Source of the DNA: Seribacter sp963934295
GTDB lineage: Bacteria > Verrucomicrobiota > Verrucomicrobiia > Opitutales > Seribacteraceae
Reading direction: 5' to 3'
DNA length: 64,000 bases
Assembly (NCBI GenBank): GCA_963934295.1
Contig: CAWVXY010000004.1
Location: 65,457-129,456 of the forward strand
Both the position numbers and the translations under genes were made by a program. The notes beneath the pieces were generated by a model. It was not told the origin of the DNA. It saw only the letters and a program-made list of their open reading frames with translations, and did no database searches. Each line of letters opens with the position of its first letter. Positions within the stretch are counted from its first letter, which is position 1. Shown here one piece after another: positions 46,237-55,800 of this stretch.

Positions 46237-46404
46237 TTACGATCCCGGTAGGACGCACAGGGCACAGATGATCTCATCCCCCGAAAAGGGCCACTTGTAT
46301 TTCAGGCTCTTTTGGTACTGACCCTGGTGACTTTCCTCAACAGTCTGAGCCTGAAGAGCGAAAAATCCAAAGATGATTAAGGAAATGATGGTGAGTAGTT
46401 TCAT
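46237..46404 (-). pseudogene. 5' fragment of a paralogue of the 42-kb esterase
   Basis: A short frame from ATG 46404 to TAA 46237-46239 encodes 55 residues. It starts with a signal peptide and continues GQYQKSLKYKWPFSGDEII, closely matching GQYQKNLKYKGPVTGDEII near the start of the intact esterase at 41969-42832. It then runs out at a stop just after LPGS, where the intact gene continues PPGY. The rest of the enzyme is missing. The ~480-base gap 46113-46590 holds nothing else recognised. Confidence 0.85.
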
Positions 46405-46590
46405 GGCAAAATAGAAAGAAAATTAAGAAAGATTCCTTACTCCATCGTTTCTAATCTTAGCTTGCAATCTGTAATCAAAATAAATTTGATTTATAAGAAA
46501 CAACCAAATCGATTTATCTGAAACCGACTTTGTAAATGATCAAATGAAAATGGGGACGCACCAATCTCCAATCACTCCCAGTTCAGAATT

Positions 46591-47136
46591 TTACTTTTTA
46601 TCCTGCAGCAGTTCAGCAATTCTGGGTCGGGTTGCTTGTATCCGCTGGTAATCAAGTTTTAATCCGGCTGGCCCAAGTATTCCCTGAAGTAGATCATAAA
46701 CGGGTTTTACCTCATCAAACGGAACAGTGACGGAATCGAGCGCGGTTGCTCCAGTATTATTTTTGGCACCGCGTTCTGCACCTTTTTCCAATAATTCTTT
46801 TACAATTTCAGTACGGCAGAAAAATGCGGCAGTAATAAGTGCAGTGGAACCTTCATTATTCTGAACTTCAAGATCAGCCCCGTTCTCAATCAATGTGAGT
46901 GCAGCTTCAGTTTGTCCAAACGTGGCAGCCGCAATCAACGGAGTGGAGCCGCTTTGCGGATCCTGTTCATCCAGCTTTGTACCTGCAGTAATATGCTGAA
47001 GGATCATTTCCACTTTTCCTTTTTGTGCTGCTTCCATCAGAGGGATTTCAGGTTTTGTTATACCTTCGACTTGGTTATCACTGCAACCACTGAGCATAAA
47101 AAAAGTGAGGGCACTAATTATAATAATTTTTGTCAT
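46591..47136 (-). CDS. Ankyrin-repeat lipoprotein
   Basis: This 181-residue lipoprotein has lipobox MLSGC (Cys18) and three ankyrin-type units, visible as MEAAQKGKVEMILQHI, GSTPLIAAATFGQTEAA and GSTALITAAFFCRTEIV. Ankyrin repeats mediate protein-protein contact; the partner is unknown. It ends the minus-strand run that starts at 56104, but a 54-codon relic and a small gap separate it from the sulfatase gene, so operon membership is uncertain. Confidence 0.8.
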   Translation of the reverse strand: MTKIIIISALTFFMLSGCSDNQVEGITKPEIPLMEAAQKGKVEMILQHITAGTKLDEQDPQSGSTPLIAAATFGQTEAALTLIENGADLEVQNNEGSTALITAAFFCRTEIVKELLEKGAERGAKNNTGATALDSVTVPFDEVKPVYDLLQGILGPAGLKLDYQRIQATRPRIAELLQDKK

Positions 47137-47173
47137 GTTACCGTTGTTTGTAAGTATATTTAAATTGTTCTTT

Positions 47174-47338
47174 TTATGTCAAGTTATGTAACCGAGCATG
47201 CCCACTTCTTTTCTCGCCTTCGTGGAAATTGAAAGAGTAGTTCACCATCAGGTCATCCATCTTATCGGACATGACAAACGGAACGGCCCAAAGCCCTCCC
47301 CCACTCAAAAAGAACAGAATTAAAATGTGTGCTTTCAT
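47174..47338 (-). other. 54-codon open frame with signal-like N-terminus, possible relic
   Basis: A frame from ATG 47338 to TAA 47174-47176 encodes a hydrophobic N-terminus (MKAHILILFFLSGGGLW) and a charged tail containing MSDKMDDLMVNYSF. No family is recognised. It may be a truncated start of a lost exported protein, like the esterase fragment nearby, or a real small secreted peptide. Evidence is only its position and the signal-like start. Confidence 0.3.
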
Positions 47339-47357
47339 CTTTTTATAAGATTAGAAT

Positions 47358-48735
47358 TCATTTTTTCTTAAAACGAATTTCATCAAGTAATATTTTATAT
47401 TCCAAGGGCTGAGCTTTCCCTGGAGTGGATCGTCCTCTATCAAGGTAGCTTTGCAATAAAGAAGCCAACTTAGTCGCCACCTGAGGGTGTGTTCGAATAA
47501 TGTTATTCGTTTCGGCTAAATCGAGATTCAAATCAAACAACTCACGCTTATTGTGACCATGAACAATTAACTTCCATTTCCCTTTTCGAATCGCAAATGC
47601 TTTTTTTCCACTTTGCTGAACACTCGCCTCACGAAAAGGACCGACCTGCTTGCCGAACAGACAATCGAGAAAGCTTACGCTGTCTTCGCCTGCATTATCA
47701 GGTAAAGGAACACCAATGATTTCCGCACAGGTTGCAAAGATGTCTGTGATCGAAATAATTTGATCACTTGTAGATCCCGGCTTGATCCTACCCGGCCATT
47801 TCGCCAAAAAAGGTTCACGGTGTCCACCTTCGTAGATACTTCCTTTATTATCCCGAAGCGGTGGATAATCACGCCCTGCTGCTCCATTATCTGCTGAGAC
47901 TATTACGAGCGTATCATCGGCCAATCCAGTTGATTCAAGGATGTCTAAAAGTTGTCCCAGCATATCATCCCCCTGATAAACCCAGTCGGCGTAGGATCCC
48001 TTAGCCCCACCACCACCTTTTCCCACATATTCGGGAGCGGGCACCACGGGTTTGTGCGGTGGGCACATTGGGAAGTATAGGAAGAATGGCTTTTCTTTAT
48101 TACTCGATTGTTCTTTTAGAAAGTCAATTGCCCTTGCAATCATGAGTGGTTGGTTTTCGACAGGTTTAAATTCCCTCACAACGGTATCCTGTTCGATGAC
48201 GGTCTGAATGTTTCTGGCATGAGTAAAGCCATAGAAATATTCAAATCCAATTGCGTTGGGCCCACCGGTCATCTTTTCTCCAATTTTTAATTCATCTTTG
48301 GTTTTATTTTTTCCTTTTGTCTTAGGTCTGTCCCAATTCATACCCAGGTGCCATTTGCCAATGCAAGCGGTGGTATAGCCATTCCTTTTCAAATAAGAAG
48401 CTATGGTCTAATCGGGTATCAGGTATTAGGGGAGGTGAGAAAGTACTCAACACACCAAATTGTCCAATTCGATGAGGATAGCGACCGGTAAGAAATCCAT
48501 AACGAGTAGGTGTGCAACTGGCAGCGGAGGAATGGGCATCGGTAAAACGCATCCCTTCCTTGGCCATGCGATCAATATTGGGTGTTTTGAAAAGACTAGT
48601 CGGACGGTAAGAAGTTGGCTCTCCATAACCCATATCGTCGAAAAGAACAAAAAGGATGTTGGGCTTTTCCCTACCTTCGCTTGTAAAAGTAAAAATCGCT
48701 ACAATCGCAAATAGGCAGCAGAAAAATCTTTTCAA
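47358..48735 (-). pseudogene. Arylsulfatase gene split by a single-base frameshift
   Basis: Two overlapping frames together encode one complete sulfatase of about 459 residues. The first (from ATG 48735) carries a signal peptide, NILFVLFDDMGYG and the active-site Cys74 in SCTPTRYGFLTGR. The second frame picks up at ~48400 with YLKRNGYTTACIGKWHLG and runs through SADNGAAG and GGHREPFLAKWPG to the end at 47358. The join needs one base removed: an extra G on the minus strand near 48408 turns L-T-I-A into L-D-H-S. Either the gene is newly inactivated or the base call is wrong. It is the fifth gene of the 56104-start operon. Confidence 0.88.
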
Positions 48736-48746
48736 TTTACTAGTCC

Positions 48747-49532
48747 TTACCTTCTTTTCTGACTGAACATCCAGTCGTAAAATTCCTTACTTGAATAAAC
48801 TACTTGTCGGGCATTGTGCCCCTGATCTTCATAGACTTTAATTTTAGCGATTTTGCCTCCGGCTTTTTTTATGGCATCAACTATTCGAACTGATCTCTCG
48901 GCTGGCACAACCTTATCCTTGGCTCCCGCAAATGCGTATACCGGCACCTTGGCTAAGTTGGCAGCCCATTGATCTAGGTCTGGAGTCACGTCCTTCGGTC
49001 CACCCGGACCGATCCCTCCCACTACGGGTGCAATCGCCGCAAAATGTTGTGGGCTATTTCCACCCCATGTCCAGGAACCATAGCCACCCATACTGTTACC
49101 CGTCAGATAAATTCTCTTCGAATCAAAGTTCAAACTTGAACTCAGCCCTTTCAGCAAAAGATCCAAGTCACTGGCTTCCCAGGTTCCCCGTCCACCCACT
49201 TTCCGAGTACGGGAACATTGCGGAACCACAATGTGACACGGACCTTTTTTAAACTGATTGATTCCCTCAAGCAATGCTCGAGCTTGTCCCTGTAACCGCT
49301 TCACATCGCTTCCCACTCCACCCGCTCCATGAAGATAAATTAGAAGTGCAGGTTTCTTATCTCCCTTAATTTTTGCGGAGAATAAAAGATATTCAGGATT
49401 TAAACATTTTGTACTCTTTGAATATTCTAAATCCAAAGTCCGGACTTTTGGCTGTTCGCGTTGTGCAAATAATGAACCCAGTAAAAATAAAGGAATGATT
49501 GCAATGAATAGATTTTTCATACCATTCATCAT
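48747..49532 (-). CDS. Exported alpha/beta hydrolase (PHB depolymerase/feruloyl esterase-like)
   Basis: This 261-residue exported protein has a signal peptide ending near residue 23. It shows LIYLHGAGGVGSD at the oxyanion side, the nucleophile motif YLTGNSMGGYGSW, an acid in YAFAGAKDKVVPAERS and a final EDQGHNARQVVY histidine. This is the pattern of carbohydrate esterases and PHB-depolymerase-like enzymes. It starts 53 bases after the metallophosphoesterase gene and is 11 bases before the sulfatase gene, so it belongs to the operon from 56104. Substrate unknown. Confidence 0.85.
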   Translation of the reverse strand: MMNGMKNLFIAIIPLFLLGSLFAQREQPKVRTLDLEYSKSTKCLNPEYLLFSAKIKGDKKPALLIYLHGAGGVGSDVKRLQGQARALLEGINQFKKGPCHIVVPQCSRTRKVGGRGTWEASDLDLLLKGLSSSLNFDSKRIYLTGNSMGGYGSWTWGGNSPQHFAAIAPVVGGIGPGGPKDVTPDLDQWAANLAKVPVYAFAGAKDKVVPAERSVRIVDAIKKAGGKIAKIKVYEDQGHNARQVVYSSKEFYDWMFSQKRR

Positions 49533-49585
49533 TCGAAAAAGCCTCTAAAAGAACAAGGCTAGATTACGCAATTTTGACTTATTTT

Positions 49586-50767
49586 TTAGTCCGCATCTCG
49601 CTTGTCAACGAATTCGTCAAAAACTTTTTTATCATGATTGATCGCACGGTAAGTACGAACATTATCTTTGATCTCAACTTCAATGACATGGCGGGTTGGT
49701 TCGAATTTTTCAACATACCAATACTCTTTGGCTCCGGGCTTCCGAGTCTTTACCCCCCAAGCTCCATCTCCAATATATAGCGTGCCATCTTGGTTTACTT
49801 TGTCCCCCTTCAAAAGTTTAGAACGCTTATAAACATGGTGATCGTTTTCAAAGGCAGCATCCAGACCAAATTGGTCAAACAAGGGAACCCAATGCTTTCT
49901 CATACTTTTACTGATGGGACTATTCAAACCGCCCTTCATAATTCCATAAGCTGGGAAGTGATAGAGAGCAAATAAGTGGGTACGATCCTTGCGAGAAGAG
50001 AGCGAGGATTGTAAAAATTCGACCTGACTTTCAATAGAATATGTATGAGAGGAATCGAGTATCACCACGGATAAATCTTCGAATAGATCGATTGTGTAAT
50101 AGGATTTCAGTTTTTGTGGAAGTGGGAACAGGTTATAAAACATAGGAGCTTCCTTGGGAGTTTTTCCATACCCGCCATTGACCTCATGGTTTCCAATCGC
50201 CACCACAAAAGGAATTGAATATCCGTCCTCGCTCACCGCATGATCTGCGTATTCCTCAATCCAATCTAGCCACCGCTCCCACGACTGACCATTTGCATAA
50301 GCCAAGTCGCCACCCAGCAATGCAAAGTTGGGGGCACGGGAAGCCATCGCCTTCACCCCACCCTTGTGAAAATCGGGAGAATGCATCATATCCCCACCGG
50401 TCACAAAACTAATGCGATCGGGTCGCTTGACCGGTAAGGTTCGAGCACGAAATTCCTTATCGCCTAAAAATACCCGATAGCCTGTGTTGGGATTCAAACC
50501 TGTAAGTTGAACCTGACAAACCTCCAATCCCGAGCCCTTGTAAAAAGAATGTCTTTGAACCTCTGCAGATTGTGTGTCTTTTTGATCCGTTTTGCCCCAA
50601 AGAAAAAGGGTTGAATCTTTATCTTTCACTAACCAAATCACATTGAGCGTGGTGGAAGGAGAATCCGTCCAGGTAAAAAGAGCTTCCTCAATACCCTTAG
50701 CTCCCTTCAGAGAAAATGAGAGAACGACAGATGTAAATGTAAGGAGGATGGGAAAGGATAATTTCAT
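49586..50767 (-). CDS. Purple-acid-phosphatase-like metallophosphoesterase
   Basis: This 393-residue exported protein has an N-terminal fibronectin-like domain (VIWLVKDKDSTLFLWG, GLNPNTGYRVFLG) followed by a metallophosphoesterase domain. Metal motifs are VTGGDM (123-127), LGGDLAY (151-157), IGNHEVNGGYG (191-201) and YHFPAYG. The last motif reads ENDHHVYKRS in place of the usual GHxH-type HxH, which is typical for purple acid phosphatases. It is likely a periplasmic phosphomonoesterase. It follows the SASA-fusion gene by 78 bases in the same operon. Confidence 0.88.
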   Translation of the reverse strand: MKLSFPILLTFTSVVLSFSLKGAKGIEEALFTWTDSPSTTLNVIWLVKDKDSTLFLWGKTDQKDTQSAEVQRHSFYKGSGLEVCQVQLTGLNPNTGYRVFLGDKEFRARTLPVKRPDRISFVTGGDMMHSPDFHKGGVKAMASRAPNFALLGGDLAYANGQSWERWLDWIEEYADHAVSEDGYSIPFVVAIGNHEVNGGYGKTPKEAPMFYNLFPLPQKLKSYYTIDLFEDLSVVILDSSHTYSIESQVEFLQSSLSSRKDRTHLFALYHFPAYGIMKGGLNSPISKSMRKHWVPLFDQFGLDAAFENDHHVYKRSKLLKGDKVNQDGTLYIGDGAWGVKTRKPGAKEYWYVEKFEPTRHVIEVEIKDNVRTYRAINHDKKVFDEFVDKRDAD

Positions 50768-50845
50768 AAGGTTTATTGGAGATTTATAGATTGGGAGTTA
50801 TGATTCAGTTCAGTTTTAGGGAGTTTTTACAAATAAATAAATTAA

Positions 50846-52795
50846 TCACTTAAGCAATAAGCTTCGCTCGGGCTCTCTTCCATAACCGGTCACCTTTAAC
50901 TTACCCTGATGAACACTAATGATCGAGTAGGCATTATCTTCCGTCTCTACCATTCCTTTTAGGGTTAGGTAGTGAATACCATTCTTTTGACCATACTTCC
51001 CTTTGTGGTTGTGGCCATTTATGTATGCCTTGACGCAGGAGAACTCTTCGAACAATGAAATGATTTCCCCTGCATTCCATAGGTTATGGGGATCTGCAGG
51101 ATAAACAGGGAAGTGGCAAAAGACTGCCACTTGTTCTTTTTGTTTTTCCGCTTTCTGTAAGATCTTACGCAACCATGCCACTTGCTCACTTCCTACCGCT
51201 CCGTTCCACCTAGGAGAACGAATCTTATTCTCCCGGTAATATCTCTCTGCATCCTTATACTTAGGACTATTTTTGGGATAGGCATGAAAACTGACATCGT
51301 TCCCGTCCAACACGACGAACCGCCAGTCTTTCACACTGAATTCATAGTATTTTGATTTCATACCCATTCGCTCAACTACCTTGCCTTTCAACTCGTCAGC
51401 CACTTCGAAATCATGATTTCCGAGAGCGTGATAAGCCGGCATTTGTAAGGATTGATAAATGGGTAGTACCTTATCAAAACTTGAGTAGTCACGATCGATA
51501 AAATCTCCTAGGTGGATCACAAACTCGAGATCATGCTTATTCAACTCGGCGACACATTCTTTTAGCTTTCCGACGGAGGCAGAATAATGCCTCGAACCAC
51601 GATTGGGTCCGGCACAATACTGACAGTCAGCAATCGCACCAAAGGAGAATTTATATTTGGTAGCATTCCTTTTTTGAGCAAGCCATGGACTCACTTTCTC
51701 GAACCATGCATCAGCATGGGCTTCCAACCCCGGTCCGCTAAAGTGAACCCCCTGTCCGTCACGCTCTCGTAATTTCCCTTTTAACTGATCAGTATCCGGG
51801 CCCTCCAGTGCTACTCCATTTTTCCACAGAGCAGCCTGAGCTGTGCGAATATTCGGATCCGCTTCATCACCCGGTACATGATAGGTGGCTTGTGCGACAA
51901 ACCATGGAACATCCCATTCAAGATCTGCTCGGGTCTTTAAAATTAATTGGGTAAGATACTTTTCATAAAGAGGACCGGAAAGTGTGCGTGTGGGATCTTT
52001 TTGATTGGCATCACTCTCTCCCTGATGCCAGAGCACGGCACGAAAACCATTCTTTCCAAATACTTTCATACGCTCAATAAATCCGGGGTATATCTTCCCT
52101 AAACTTTCCCATTCGCCATCATTAATTTTTCGAACCTTGTTTTCAACGGTTGGAGGATTTGGAAACCTTGAGCCTTGGGGCAGCCATTCACGCACGCTGG
52201 TTCCACCCTGCCCGTAGGCGATAATTCCAATGGGTAGGTTCAATTTCTTACTCAATGCATCACCGAGCAAAGGCATAATACTTCCACCCCTTCCACCGGC
52301 TCCCGGTTGTGGGTCAATTGCCAACTGCCATTTCTTATTATCGAAATCAAAAGCAGAAACCAATCTCGTCTTAGTTAACTGTTTTATCTCCCCGTAATTT
52401 CCAGAATTTGATTGGCCCGCTACCACAAATACCTCGCCTACACCGAACTGAACCACTTGAGATCGGTGATCGGGAGTCCTGCTATCTCTTACCTCAAGAG
52501 TATGCCAACCACCAGCCCGCACCCTAAGACGAGCAACAAATCTTTCATCTTTCCATTCGCCATTTGCGTTTTCCCAAGATCTATTTTTATCCAAACGATA
52601 TTCCAGTGGAACGTTTTTAGAAACCGGTAATGAAGTAGCAACCTTAATTTCTACCCAAGCCACATTACCTGAATCTCTTTGAATGACCTGGTGTTCAACC
52701 GGGGAGATTATTCGATAGGTGAGTTCGGTCTTCTCGGCTTGGACATAGCCAATGAAAATGGAAAAAAGAACGGCCAACCATAGAACAACTTTCAT
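50846..52795 (-). CDS. SASA esterase fused to ADPRM-type metallophosphoesterase
   Basis: This 649-residue exported protein has a signal peptide (residues 1-20), a beta domain to about residue 115 and a SASA esterase domain. The SASA nucleophile motif VVAGQSNSG has Ser129, and LWHQGESDAN carries the second block. From about residue 380 a metallophosphoesterase begins: FGAIADCQY, VIHLGDFIDRD, HALGNHDF (around 456) and YINGHNHKG (around 592). The FGAIADCQY start and layout resemble manganese-dependent ADP-ribose/CDP-alcohol diphosphatase (ADPRM). So one protein may remove an ester group and a phosphate or phosphodiester from the same molecule. It follows the heme dehydrogenase by 18 bases. Both domains look complete. 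Confidence 0.88.
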   Translation of the reverse strand: MKVVLWLAVLFSIFIGYVQAEKTELTYRIISPVEHQVIQRDSGNVAWVEIKVATSLPVSKNVPLEYRLDKNRSWENANGEWKDERFVARLRVRAGGWHTLEVRDSRTPDHRSQVVQFGVGEVFVVAGQSNSGNYGEIKQLTKTRLVSAFDFDNKKWQLAIDPQPGAGGRGGSIMPLLGDALSKKLNLPIGIIAYGQGGTSVREWLPQGSRFPNPPTVENKVRKINDGEWESLGKIYPGFIERMKVFGKNGFRAVLWHQGESDANQKDPTRTLSGPLYEKYLTQLILKTRADLEWDVPWFVAQATYHVPGDEADPNIRTAQAALWKNGVALEGPDTDQLKGKLRERDGQGVHFSGPGLEAHADAWFEKVSPWLAQKRNATKYKFSFGAIADCQYCAGPNRGSRHYSASVGKLKECVAELNKHDLEFVIHLGDFIDRDYSSFDKVLPIYQSLQMPAYHALGNHDFEVADELKGKVVERMGMKSKYYEFSVKDWRFVVLDGNDVSFHAYPKNSPKYKDAERYYRENKIRSPRWNGAVGSEQVAWLRKILQKAEKQKEQVAVFCHFPVYPADPHNLWNAGEIISLFEEFSCVKAYINGHNHKGKYGQKNGIHYLTLKGMVETEDNAYSIISVHQGKLKVTGYGREPERSLLLK

Positions 52796-52813
52796 ATCAA
52801 ATTTACGAAAATA

Positions 52814-55800
52814 CTATTCCACCACATGGATGGTGTGATCAATGCGCCCTTTGATCTCTTCTCCCTTGGCTGATTTGATATCGTAATCAATCTGAGCCAT
52901 GTGAACCGGTTTTAAATTTGGAATATGTAAAACCACTGTCTTTCCATCATCCAGTAATTCCACTTTTTTCAACTCAAGTTCTTTTACTGGGATCTCTGGA
53001 GATCCATAATTGAAAGACCACTTTAAATTCCATGCTCCAAACTTAAACTGAGAAATGGAATTTGCAGCTTCAGGATCAAGGGGTTCATAAAAGCCAATTT
53101 CAACGATATCTTTTTTAACCTTAATCGATTTTGGCAAATGAACTGGTTTACCGGTGTATCGAATACGATCCAATCCACCGTTTCCTTTGGCATTAGTTTG
53201 CCACCCCTTAAGCCCAGAAACATAAAGTTGTCCATCCCTAAGGTTCATTCTGGCTCTCATTGCACTACTGGAAAGTTCAACTGGGATCCTGGCGACACCA
53301 CCCTGCATCTGGCCATCCTTCTCTTCCTTAAGCACGACGTACATTTTACTTTGTCCGTAAGAGAGATGAAGTAATTGGTCTTTAAGTGGCCCCCATTTGC
53401 TACTGGTTACCCAGGCCTGCCCGCCTCCGGAATTATCAATCCCGCGCTTCTTGCTCATCCATACGAGCGGCTTAGGGGCTTCATTAGGATCATGCTGAAA
53501 ACCTTCGCGGGCATCCGCTTTATATTTTTTCCAATCCTTGTATTCGATTTCATATCCTGCGATTGGAGAGCTCTTTAATTTTCTGGTTCCATGATAGGAA
53601 TCAACCACCCCATTAAAACTTCCAGGCTTTACCCAATGCAGGGGTGCCGTTGGTACGAAAGATCCCTCATTATCCCCGGTGGTCACTTCTCCATTCGGCC
53701 CAACTCCAATTCCATTAGGCGCCCGAAAGCCACTTGCATAAATAGACATTTCTTTTCCATCGGGAGAAACTTTGATCACGGAGCCGTGCTGTTTCCCCAT
53801 TCTCTCAAACCCACGACCGCCTGCCCGTACGGGACAACCCATGGCAAAGTAAAAATTTCCTTCGGGATCGGTATGTAAATCAAAACAAAAGGCGTGAAAC
53901 CCCTCCGTATTCTCCCAGTCGTTATTAAAGTTTTCCAAGAAGTCGGCTTCGTTATCTCCATTGAAATCATGAAATCGGGTAATTTGATTATCTCCGACGG
54001 TGTAGATTTTTTCATTCACGATTTTCAGTCCGAGTGGTTCATGTAAACCGGTGGCAAATCGTTTCCAGGTTACCTTGTCCAGTTTTTCATCAATATAGGA
54101 AACAATCCACACATCCCCATCCCAGGTACATACCGCCGCAGTCTTTCCGTCCTTAAAAAAATCAAAAGCACCGATTCGCATCTTGGGTTCATGTGGGTTA
54201 TTGAAAGGAACCCCGATCTTGTCGACCACATAGGCATCAGTCTGATTATCCGAAAGTTCACTTTCCACCGTGATCGTATCGCCCCATTGCACAGAGCCTC
54301 CGCCGGTAAGCTTGGATAAATCCTCAGCCTTTCCGGCTACAGACTGAACGGCAGGCTGATAAGCCGGATCGCCTGCCCACATCGCAACCTTAAATCGACT
54401 CTTTCCTTTGGGCACTTCGCAAAGTAAAAGGTTTTCCCAGACAAATAATTTTACGCCATTCGAGAAATCCACCAATGAAAAGTTACAGGTTCGCCCTTCC
54501 AAGGAAACAGTAAATGTTTGATCTATCTTCTCAATTTGTGAGTCATCATTCTCTGCCAACAGCATCACGGATGTCGAAGGGTGTTCGACCTGAACAGTCC
54601 TAGTCAGTGCTTTAAGTCCTTTTTGCTTAACGATACCCGGCATATCTAAGACCTTCCCCTCGCCCACTGAGTAGCTAAAAATTGCCTTATCATCGTGAAC
54701 ATAATGCCCCTTAAAATGAGCCCAGTCTTTGGGCAAGGTTCCCATTCGGGGAAACGATTTGTAGGGCTGGCGGCGTGGATCTTTCTTAATCATTTCCTTG
54801 GCTTTTGCCCAACCAGGAAGCATTCCGGTACGGAAAAGATTGTAGCTCTCCTTGACTACTGCCGCGGCACCATGTGCTCCGGCAAAAGGCATTCCGCTGG
54901 CCTTTAAGCTCTGATCATTCGTCCAGCCTAAGGAGTAGGACATCGTCTCGCTGTCAAAAACCATTCCGCCCCGCCGATCTTCACCAAGGGGTACCAAGTG
55001 AGCCCTTGAAATAATGTAGCGAACTTTTTGCCTAACCTCATCAATTTGCCCAAGCAGTTTCGTGGCTTCCTTGGACAGATCATCGATGGGACTGCCTTCC
55101 AATTTTGGGAGAAGTTCAAATTCCGCAATTTGCATAGGTATCTTTCCATCTCCAACCAATTCCGAAAAAACGACCCGGTAAGTCGAAAAACTTTTTCCAT
55201 TGGGAAACCTCATCGTTTTTAACTTTCCACGCCCCCTGGACACGGGGATCGAACCACTCGCAATTTGAGTGAAATTCTTCCCGTCTTTCGAACCACTAAG
55301 AACAAAGCTTTTCGGATCTCTTTCCGGTGCATCGTTGGCGGATGTGATTGTGATTCCATTTACAATGGTATTTTGAACCTTTATTTCCAGTCCGCTACCA
55401 GCCCCATCAAAATTGAGATATTTCGTGGCCGGTTGATCATCGATTGCCAATAATGGTCTTTCTTTTTGGGGAGAATTCCCAGAGGTTCCTTTTATCGGGT
55501 CTGATGGTCGGCTCAGATCCATTGTTTTTAAATTGGATAGATCTTCCAATCCAATATTCGTAAACTCATTGCCTCCCATTTCCCGTGCCTTTGCCAGTAG
55601 CTTTTTCTCACGCAGATATAATCTTTTTAGGCGATCACTTGCATTCTCTGCTGGTGGCCAGGCCACAACCGGAGCGGTCTCAATCGCGGTCGACACCACT
55701 GGGCCAAAACGATTTTTAAAATAACCCTCTGACGAGGCTTCATTAGATGGTTTCTTTTCCACATAACCTTTCGCCAACTCAATCACCTGCTTAGCAATGT

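Noticed and set aside
47358..48392. Separate 344-residue sulfatase gene starting at 48392
   Set aside because: The start would be an internal TTG within a conserved sulfatase segment; it is the 3' part of the frameshifted gene starting at 48735.
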